Assembly (NCBI GenBank): GCA_028565635.1
Contig: JAOXYB010089496.1
Span: forward strand, 1 to 22,295
Length of the DNA stretch: 22,295 nt
Origin: Phoronis ovalis
Lineage: Eukaryota > Phoronida > Phoronidae
Direction: 5' to 3'
The notes beneath the pieces were generated by a model. That model was given only the letters and a program-made list of their open reading frames with translations. It did not search any database and was not told the DNA's origin. Position 1 is the stretch's first letter. Each line of letters starts with the position of its first letter. Positions 18,801-22,295 of the stretch are shown piece by piece. The position numbers and the translations under genes are program-made.

Positions 18801-21246
18801 AATACCTTTCTGACAATGTGTCACTAAAATAATAAAAATCTCAATTGCACATCTAAAAATAAAACCATGTACCAGGTGTTATAATTTATGTTTAAATGTG
18901 TTTTGCAGGGTAGCGTCACTTGTATTTGGTATTTTCATTTTGAATATTTTTACCTGTTTTTTGTGTACTAGCCTAGTTATTTGTGATTCCTTATTTTGTA
19001 TGAATAAATCAGCTTTGGGTACACATCATTGTGCCAACTCATGCATTAGAAGAATATTCTAGTATGTTTGATTGGTCAACAACAACTTGCCACTGTAGAT
19101 CACTAACTATCTATGGGTATTGTTTAGTTCAAGAGAAGTTATAATGTAGTTATTTCTAATCAGGGCTGATAAATTATATATTTCGCATGTAATGTACTTT
19201 TCAAGAAGCCTTGTTAAACATGCAAACAAGTTATATATTTATATCCAATCTTGTTAAACTGTAATAAAATTCAACCTTTACTTAGTTTAATTTTCAAACA
19301 ATTCTTACAGGAAAAGTCGGGCTCAAAAAGAAAAGGAGGAACGACAAAGGGAGGAAGAACTTGCTGCACAGCTTGCTAAAGAACAAGAAGAAACAGCTGA
19401 AAAACCTTATGTACCTCCTGTAGATCCGGTACTTGAAAAATATATAAAAGAAGTGATTGAGATAATCCAGCCTCTACCTACCACTAGGGATCAATGTATT
19501 GCATTAGCAGAGTAAGCTGTGGTTGTTATAGTTCCATATTTAATTAAATTTTGCAGCAGAACAGTGGCGGAAAAGATCCTGGTGGAAGGCTTGCAATCAT
19601 AATTCAATCATTGATTAAAATTTTGCTTGAGAATAAATACTAGCTTAACAAAATAGAATCATGGATTTGCCCCTCATTATTTGTCAAACGTCTGTTGTCT
19701 TGTTTCAAGATAAACTTTGTATTTTCTGTTCTTATATTTTCATACCATGCAACTCAAATTCAAATGTACTTTGCAGATATGTTTCGGAAAAAATGGGTGG
19801 ACCAATAGAAAGAGGACAAGTGGCCAATTTTAGCTACGAGCTTCCAATAAGTGAATTAAAGTATGCACTTAAGTCAAATGTTGTACCAATTGGTTTCATC
19901 AAAACTGGTATTCATTTTCACAGAGCTCTTCTATTTAAGGTAAATAAAATTGTAACAAAAGTTTCCTGAGTAATGTATTGGATAAGCTTTAGTGGATATC
20001 CTAATATTAAATGCAAATGAATGTGGTGTATAGGGTTAACAATATTAGTTCGATCAGCGTGATGGACCGAGATTGACTGGTATTCAGCTGAACTGGATCC
20101 CACTGGGATAGTGCAGTTGAATCGTGATCAGCCCATCATATGTTAAGAGACAGACAGGAAAAAGAATAGTAGTACTCTTTGGCAAATGTACACCCTAAAA
20201 ACAACACCCTATTTGCCAATATTTTACTAAATATATACAGTTATCCAGTGACACTTGCTACATATCTGAATGAAAAATAGAACTTCTCTTCAAACAATTT
20301 TAATTTACACATGATCACTGCACCCATCATTTCTACAAGTGTAATCTCTATAGCTTTGTTTCTAAGTACAATGTTTTTCACTGTGTGATGCAGAGTTTAG
20401 GGTATGTTCAGCCAGCATGATGTTTGCGAAGATGAGTTGGTTTGTTCTGTGTTCAATAACACTAGTACTGTATATCAAAATATTCCTCTTGCAGGCATTA
20501 GCAGACTATATAGCTATTGGTTGTACCCTAGAGCGTGGACAATATAACAGAGCGTGGAATGAAGTCATGCTGACTGAAGATGATGACATGGTAAGTTCTT
20601 AAGTAAAACACTGTTTTTTATATATACTGTAAAATCCATTTTTATTTCTTTTTTTGTAATTGCCCATATACACAGGCAAGAAAACTTATTGCAAGCAACT
20701 ATTTTCATTCTATTATATTATATTATATATATTGTATTTGTCTGCAAATAAACAAACATTTTATGATTAAGATAATGCAATTACTATTAAGGCAGCTCAT
20801 ATATCTCAAGTTTGTTTGAAAGTAAGGAAACCATTGTCAGAATATGTATAGTAATAACTTGAAGCTGATACAGCCTGGTTGCACAAACCAATCACACACA
20901 TTCCTATGGGTAGATGCTAACTGGTGTATCTGATATTTTTTTTGCAACATACCACATACTATATGGTAAAAAAGACCTGTTGCTGTGGTATTTTATAGTT
21001 CAATTGATTGTTTATTGATAGACTAATGTAATGCTGTATGCAGTACACAGTGTAATGTACTGTGTACTATACATGATATATTTAGTCATCATGATTATGC
21101 AGTCCTATTTTAACTTACTTTTTTTTTCATTTCAGCCTGGAGCACCAACATTCCCGCCTAAAGCATACATTGTTGACTTGGTTCATCACCCAGGACGCAT
21201 CATGAGATCTGATTCTGCCGATGCAGTCAATTATCAAAAGTTATAA
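6765..21246 (+). CDS. ARMC3: ARMC3, armadillo repeat-containing protein 3 (whole gene model, ATG to stop)
   Basis: This is a split gene. Join 6765-6812, 7052-7169, 7630-7755, 8220-8291, 8683-8858, 8948-9074, 9341-9480, 10026-10173, 10463-10516, 10968-11015, 11531-11626, 11971-12123, 12396-12513, 12781-12957, 13255-13327, 13573-13709, 14251-14375, 15262-15409, 15692-15802, (16995-17006), 19311-19511, 19777-19939, 20495-20590 and 21136-21246. Without the 12-nt microexon the sum is 2766 nt, or 921 residues. Every intron is GT-AG and every phase fits. Order of parts: basic N-terminus (1-16), ARM repeats (about 20-620) interrupted by a Lys-rich insert (about 286-365), low-complexity linker (about 690-735), charged coiled-coil-like stretch (about 733-760), then the EDR1/CTR1/ARMC3 peptidase-like domain (about 770-921). 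Known of the family: ARMC3/gudu acts in sperm development and the flagellum; its biochemical reaction is not established. The identity is from recognised family motifs, not a database search. The start is the first ATG of exon 2 and matches the conserved MGKK beginning. Confidence 0.95.
7052..7169 (+). CDS. ARMC3: ARMC3 exon 3 (residues 17-56, first ARM helices)
   Basis: The acceptor TTTTTCTTCAG leads into FDPLLVESKQAQ, and VVLMLDSPEEDVLSKACEAI follows, the first armadillo repeat. The exon ends in phase 1 before GTATGTAAG. The minus-strand open frame covering 6945-7268 is only its antisense shadow. Confidence 0.93.
7205..7321. repeat. Two-unit imperfect tandem repeat in intron 3
   Basis: Units of about 60 bp (7207-7267 and 7269-7321) share GCG-AAAGCCCT, AAAC-GAGTCG and T-rich tails ending AGTGTT. 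It starts only about 40 bp after the exon 3 donor. Confidence 0.7.
7630..7755 (+). CDS. ARMC3: ARMC3 exon 4 (residues 56-98, ARM repeat)
   Basis: A split Cys codon joins it to exon 3, then DENKKLLLDLGTVDPLLRLI and VRRNACMAFGIMAGH follow. The 'LG-VDPL--L' turn and the 'RRNA---FG' helix are classic ARM-repeat signatures shared with vertebrate ARMC3. It ends in phase 1 at GTAAGT. Confidence 0.95.
8220..8291 (+). CDS. ARMC3: ARMC3 exon 5 (residues 98-122)
   Basis: This 72-nt exon runs phase 1 to phase 1 between GCTGTTTAG and GGTAACT. It encodes PDVRKALRKKEDCVPAVVAL then MSPE, matching the family 'DVKKLLREL...IAQL-PEE' segment. The donor is only moderately strong (G|GTAACT). Confidence 0.92.
8683..8858 (+). 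CDS. ARMC3: ARMC3 exon 6 (residues 122-180, ARM repeat)
   Basis: The acceptor is TTGTTTTTCAG. The exon encodes EDAVCHEFAALCLSSMAHDF and then ENGVESLIRCLGSPDPDVQK, one full ARM repeat with the conserved 'HEFA-LCL--M' and 'LI--L-SPDPDV-KN' blocks. It ends in phase 0 at CAG|GTAAGC. Confidence 0.96.
8948..9074 (+). CDS. ARMC3: ARMC3 exon 7 (residues 181-223, ARM repeat)
   Basis: It starts DYQARTAVRELNGIQPMIDL after CTTGTAG, continues LLRSEFAIIQELVLLALERT, and ends with a C (phase 1) before GTAAGT. It matches the family block 'DFQCRAKL-ELN-IPP-LDLL'. Confidence 0.95.
9341..9480 (+). CDS. ARMC3: ARMC3 exon 8 (residues 223-269, ARM repeat)
   Basis: The acceptor is TTCATTTTAG. It encodes PENRAAFRELDGITTIINFI, then a segment ending VLSNCLEDVESME, close to the family 'IANCLED-DTM'. 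It ends in phase 0 at GAG|GTAAGA. Confidence 0.95.
9481..10025 (+). other. ARMC3 intron 8
   Basis: GTAAGA to TTTTACAG, 545 bp, AT-rich; nothing else recognised in it. Confidence 0.8.
10026..10173 (+). CDS. ARMC3: ARMC3 exon 9 (residues 270-319, ARM helix then lysine-rich insert)
   Basis: The first half, QIKESGGLPKLVALITDVQ, matches the family 'QIQQTGGL-KLL'. The second half, PPEEEDKKGKKDKKGAKDDK and then KKGKKGKGDDD, is a Lys/Asp/Gly tract absent from the vertebrate protein as I know it. An upstream AG at about 10007 would shift the frame by 19 nt, so the AG at 10024-10025 was chosen. It ends in phase 1 at GTAAGG. Confidence 0.92.
10463..10516 (+). CDS. ARMC3: ARMC3 exon 10 (54 nt, in-frame cassette candidate)
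   Basis: Between AATGATAG and GTAAGAG lies an open 54-nt, phase 1-1 segment that encodes EFNDRGTRMTMMTSYATY. It joins in frame on both sides and can also be skipped in frame. The sequence is not conserved in families I know, so the support is the strong donor, phase fit and open frame. The acceptor has a weak pyrimidine tract. Confidence 0.72.
10650..10667 (+). CDS. ARMC3: Possible 18-nt ARMC3 microexon (exon 10b)
   Basis: The strong acceptor TTTTGTTTTTAG is followed by 18 nt that fit phase 1 to phase 1, then CAG|GTTACT. Included between exons 10 and 11 it adds VENPIP in frame. The donor is poor at +3 and +5, so this may be an intronic accident. Confidence 0.35.
10968..11015 (+). CDS. ARMC3: ARMC3 exon 11 (48 nt, in-frame cassette candidate)
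   Basis: Between TAATTAG and G|GTAATC lies a 48-nt phase 1-1 exon encoding GGKKKSKGGNRDNNNE. It continues the Lys-rich insert. Skipping it leaves the frame intact. The composition matches the exon 9 insert, which supports its being real. Confidence 0.75.
11531..11626 (+). CDS. ARMC3: ARMC3 exon 12 (residues 353-385, end of insert and return to ARM repeat)
   Basis: The acceptor is TTCTTTACAG. The exon gives EDKHKKESDSIVPTLPDVKM and then FAAKALARAAKN. The second half realigns with the family 'STIPDIQKNAAKAITKAA', so exons 9-12 bracket the insert. Phase is 1-1, length 96 nt, donor G|GTAAGG. Confidence 0.92.
11971..12123 (+). CDS. ARMC3: ARMC3 exon 13 (residues 385-436, ARM repeat)
   Basis: After TTCTTCTCAG it encodes AENRKILHETECEKMLILLL and then VQIAAAQAMAVMSENMLSKQ. 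It matches the family block 'ENRKLFHE-EVEKCL-ALLG...IAASQAISAM-EN'. It ends in phase 1 at G|GTAGGT. Confidence 0.95.
12396..12513 (+). CDS. ARMC3: ARMC3 exon 14 (residues 436-475, ARM repeat)
   Basis: It encodes EGIEPLIKLLKKEKDENAEV then KEAVCLALANLTTGNMNNC, matching the family 'QGIPQLIQLLKS...EVREAAALALANLTT'. Acceptor TTTATAG; donor CA|GTAAGT; it ends in phase 2. Confidence 0.95.
12781..12957 (+). CDS. ARMC3: ARMC3 exon 15 (residues 475-534, ARM repeat)
   Basis: After AATTTTTCAG it encodes HEVMNLGGVEPLINILADGK, then VANSCVVLTNMSTDEAMRSN and a segment ending DPLKS. It matches the family 'DGIDPLINLL...IANAATVLTNMA'. The donor is AG|GTTTGT and phase 2 is kept into exon 16. Confidence 0.95.
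13255..13327 (+). CDS. ARMC3: ARMC3 exon 16 (residues 534-558)
   Basis: Across the junction it reads SNTIVQSKAALAIAAFVLDA then DARSE. It is almost identical in layout to the family 'SANTVVQSKAALAVTATACDVEART'. Acceptor TTTCCAG; donor GAG|GTATGT; phase 0. Confidence 0.95.
13573..13709 (+). CDS. ARMC3: ARMC3 exon 17 (residues 559-604, last canonical ARM repeat)
   Basis: It encodes LRMSNGLEPLVNLLKSGNND then VSRAGSWAVTVIASDESTAG, matching the family 'ELRNSGGLEPLVELLRSKNDEVRKHASWAV'. It ends in phase 2 at GG|GTAAGT. Confidence 0.95.
14251..14375 (+). CDS. ARMC3: ARMC3 exon 18 (residues 604-646)
   Basis: It encodes GLELLQDMQVSSTRANRFGD and then DKLLDSNLSAKYAMTGYV. It matches the family region 'LDILEEVN-SGTRKNKFSEAAYNKLLNNNLSLKYS-TGYL'. 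It ends in phase 1 at G|GTGAGG. Confidence 0.95.
14376..15261 (+). other. ARMC3 intron 18
   Basis: GTGAGG to TTCTTTCAG, 886 bp. No repeat family or extra exon recognised. Confidence 0.8.
15262..15409 (+). CDS. ARMC3: ARMC3 exon 19 (residues 646-695)
   Basis: It encodes GPHNFIQDGFFDAGALKQGL, then PLDFYGKQELDQKRAVILVN. The family equivalent is 'IINDGFYDYGRINPG...L--L...RAVLLIN'. This region lies between the ARM array and the linker. It ends in phase 2 at GA|GTAAGT. Confidence 0.93.
15692..15802 (+). CDS. ARMC3: ARMC3 exon 20 (residues 695-732, polar linker)
   Basis: It encodes DALTPNPSNSEEKLKEEHQS then KISLTAAKSSKTGRDSK, a Ser/Lys/Glu-rich, probably disordered linker. It ends in phase 2 (GC|GTAAGT). 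Three acceptors fit this phase: the alternative last exon at 16063, the microexon at 16995 and exon 22 at 19311. This is therefore the branch point between isoforms. Confidence 0.9.
16063..16243 (+). CDS. ARMC3: Putative alternative last exon of ARMC3 (short isoform)
   Basis: After TATATCTAAATTTAG the frame from exon 20 continues open for 59 codons to TGA at 16241-16243. The peptide starts PKKPRIGSGHRSPTKHSDHA, is rich in Ser, His, Lys and Gln, and has no domain I recognise. The stretch is visibly richer in G and C than its intron surroundings, as expected for coding DNA. No donor inside it keeps the phase of the next exon. The predicted isoform is 791 residues: the full ARM array without the peptidase-like domain. 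The antisense open frame at 16065-16298 is a shadow. Confidence 0.65.
16244..16575 (+). terminator. Putative 3' UTR and poly(A) signals of the short ARMC3 isoform
   Basis: AATAAA occurs at 16485-16490 and 16550-16555, about 245 and 310 nt after the TGA at 16241-16243. The end position is approximate. 3' end sequencing would confirm or reject use. Confidence 0.4.
16995..17006 (+). CDS. ARMC3: Probable 12-nt ARMC3 microexon (exon 21)
   Basis: The 12-nt GAGTTCACCAGT lies between an excellent acceptor (TTTTTGCACTTCTAG with the branch-like TACTAAT about 35 nt upstream) and an excellent donor (GT|GTAAGTAA). It fits phase 2-2 and adds SSPV between exons 20 and 22. Skipping it is also in frame. Confidence 0.65.
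17007..19310 (+). other. ARMC3 intron 21, 2.3 kb
   Basis: It runs from GTAAGTAA to ATTCTTACAG. It holds a dispersed repeat copy (17806-17920) and a C-run near 18635. Two exon-like pieces near 17535 and 17656 have splice-like ends but reach a stop in the required phase. Confidence 0.7.
17806..17920 (+). repeat. Dispersed repeat, copy 1
   Basis: It shares CTTTGGCA, AACAC-CTATTTGCCAA, AAATATATACA and ACACAATTTT-like blocks in order with 20174-20301. A shorter TTTGGCAGATCT piece precedes it at about 17672. Confidence 0.6.
19311..19511 (+). CDS. ARMC3: ARMC3 exon 22 (residues 732-799, coiled-coil-like segment and start of C-terminal domain)
   Basis: It begins KSRAQKEKEERQREEELAAQ, a highly charged helix likely to be coiled coil. 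VPPVDPVLEKYIKEVIEIIQ and PLPTTRDQCIALAE follow, which match the family 'PPSDPDFSMYVYEVTKSI-PI---EQIE-LA' lead-in to the peptidase-like domain. It ends in phase 2 at GA|GTAAGC. Confidence 0.94.
19777..19939 (+). CDS. ARMC3: ARMC3 exon 23 (residues 799-853, EDR1/CTR1/ARMC3 domain)
   Basis: It encodes YVSEKMGGPIERGQVANFSY, then LKSNVVPIGFIKTGIHFHRA and LLFK. The 'SELK..LKSNV-PIG...HRALLFK' core is the signature shared by animal ARMC3 and plant EDR1/CTR1 kinases. Acceptor TTTGCAG; ends in phase 0 at AAG|GTAAAT. Confidence 0.96.
20174..20301 (+). repeat. Dispersed repeat, copy 2 (intron 23)
   Basis: Same orientation as 17806-17920, with CTATTTGCCAATATTT and AAATATATACAG most alike. It is probably an uncharacterised interspersed element of this genome. 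Confidence 0.6.
20495..20590 (+). CDS. ARMC3: ARMC3 exon 24 (residues 854-885, EDR1/CTR1/ARMC3 domain)
   Basis: It encodes ALADYIAIGCTLERGQYNRA and then WNEVMLTEDDDM. The 'ALAD-I-I-C-L-RG-Y-RAWNEVM' block is diagnostic for the domain, and its single Cys in 'IGCTL' is family-conserved. It is a 96-nt exon, phase 0-0. Confidence 0.96.
21136..21246 (+). CDS. ARMC3: ARMC3 exon 25 (last coding exon, residues 886-921)
   Basis: After TTTCATTTCAG it encodes PGAPTFPPKAYIVDLVHHPG, then RIMRSDSADAVNYQKL and TAA. The 'YIVDL--HPG' block closes the peptidase-like domain as in the vertebrate protein, and the last residues align with the family end 'READLYRF'. Confidence 0.96.
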   Translation, partial: PGAPTFPPKAYIVDLVHHPGRIMRSDSADAVNYQKL

Positions 21247-21565
21247 TGTAAAAAGCTATACAAATTGCTAAACTTTTAATTATAAGCGTCTCCTTATGAT
21301 AGTTAACATGTTATTTGACATGGTACCAGCATTTGAATATTTAAGAATCTGTAAACAGAATTTGAGTAAATGAGACTAAGTATGGGCTTCAGCTCTCGTA
21401 TTAAAAGTTATAAATTTACATTTGACACTACACCAGCACCACATGTAGTATAAGCAAGAAATCTGTGTGCATTCAGCAATTGTAAAAGTTGTGTGTATAT
21501 GTATATAATAAATGCATGTATATTCTTTAGTTTACAACCAACTGTCACAGAATGCAACTTTCTGG

Positions 21566-21584
21566 TAATAATAATAATAATAAT
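21566..21584. repeat. (TAA)n microsatellite
   Basis: About six TAA units lie in the 3' UTR. Confidence 0.9.
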
Positions 21585-21726
21585 AGTTCACATGTAATAT
21601 TAAAATCCTCTGGCCTAGACTACATATACTATCTAATGACAATCACAACAGATATGTAACTTTAAACTAATTATATATTGTGCAAGAAATTACAGATATA
21701 TGTTACTTTGAGCTGATATCCATTTT

Positions 21727-21745
21727 TCTCTCTCTCTCTCTCTCT
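21727..21745. repeat. (TC)n microsatellite
   Basis: About nine TC units lie in the 3' UTR. Confidence 0.9.
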
Positions 21746-22295
21746 AATTTAAATAAGTTTCTGTATTCAACTTCCTGGTGTTGTGCCATAAAATACTGCT
21801 AAAGAAACAAAATACCAGATTACGGATACCCTCCATGTTGCATTTTATTGCAATTGCCGATTAATTATATGTAAAGTTAATAGGCATATATCTTTAACAC
21901 ATTATGTTATTTTAATTTCATGTTTTATAAATGTTAGTTGTGTTATTGAAATAAAATATTTTAAAACACATTATCAACACTCTTGTTTTCAGTGCAACTC
22001 AAAAATTTACTTTAGTTTATTAGAAAGCGAGATAGCAAAGTAAGTGTATTTTATTTTTGCAGCTTACCCTATGAAATAGGATATGCTGCATTGATTTTGG
22101 CCTTGACTTGACAGTCTTTGATATGGTTTTAAGTGTATAATATTGAATGATTTACCTTTTGTAGCTAATAATAACTGTTTCACAATAAAGAAATTACAGT
22201 TAAGAGGAATATTAAGTAGAAAGGGAAAAGTATGTAATGCGATTTTGAATTTTAATATGTAGTTTTGAAGACATAAGTAATAAAGTGTTTTTTTT

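Larger units (their letters stand above)
21247..22295 (+). terminator. ARMC3 3' UTR with several poly(A) signals
   Basis: No further reading frame follows the stop. AATAAA occurs at 21507-21512, 21950-21955, 22184-22189 and 22279-22284; the last is followed by a GT/T-rich tail at the window edge. Which sites are used cannot be told from sequence. Confidence 0.6.

Noticed and set aside
20038-20145. GC-richer stretch with small inverted repeats (GGATCCCACTGGGAT), considered as a tRNA or SINE head
   Set aside because: No convincing A and B box pair, and no cloverleaf could be drawn.

Overview
This window is AT-rich animal nuclear DNA carrying one split gene on the + strand, with GT-AG introns, AATAAA signals, microsatellites and decayed transposons. 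The gene is ARMC3 (armadillo repeat-containing protein 3; Drosophila gudu is the family relative I know). I recognise it from the lysine-rich start MGKKMKK, the run of ARM repeats, and the C-terminal EDR1/CTR1/ARMC3 peptidase-like domain with HRALLFK-ALAD, GC-L-RG and VDL--PG blocks. Species cannot be fixed from sequence. A marine invertebrate, probably lophotrochozoan and perhaps a mollusc, is a low-confidence guess from divergence and repeat style.

Layout: 1-4100 has no gene I can support. It holds a degenerate short tandem array (about 30-350), a diverged 186-bp tandem duplication (771-1070), a C-run and small palindromes. About 4110-4281 looks like a compact, possibly bidirectional promoter, with two CRE-like sites, an RFX X-box-like site, a good + donor (noncoding exon 1) and a good minus-strand donor. 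Intron 1 (4282-6752) is full of mobile DNA: a ~566-bp foldback element, and a decayed CR1/L2/Jockey-type LINE fragment on the minus strand that is split by a 379-bp element with terminal inverted repeats and a perfect 9-bp target duplication.

The coding part runs from the ATG at 6765 to the TAA at 21244-21246. There are 23 core coding exons whose splice phases all join; they sum to 2766 nt, giving a 921-residue protein. A 12-nt microexon (16995-17006) would make it 925. Human ARMC3 is about 870 residues; the extra length is mostly a Lys/Asp/Glu-rich insert (about residues 286-365) inside the ARM domain. That insert is carried largely by consecutive phase 1-1 exons (54, 48 and 96 nt, plus a possible 18-nt microexon), so any subset can be skipped in frame.

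An extra exon at 16063-16243 joins in frame to exon 20, stays open for 59 codons, stops with TGA and is followed by AATAAA signals. It predicts a 791-residue isoform with the whole ARM domain but no peptidase-like domain. This exon, together with the microexon and the modular insert, is the most interesting biology here. The 3' UTR runs from 21247 to at least the window end and has at least four AATAAA signals, the last 12 bases before the end.

Introns not listed separately (for example 7756-8219, 8292-8682, 13710-14250, 19512-19776) are AT-rich, and I see nothing further in them. No tRNA, rRNA, CRISPR array or bacterial-type operon was seen.
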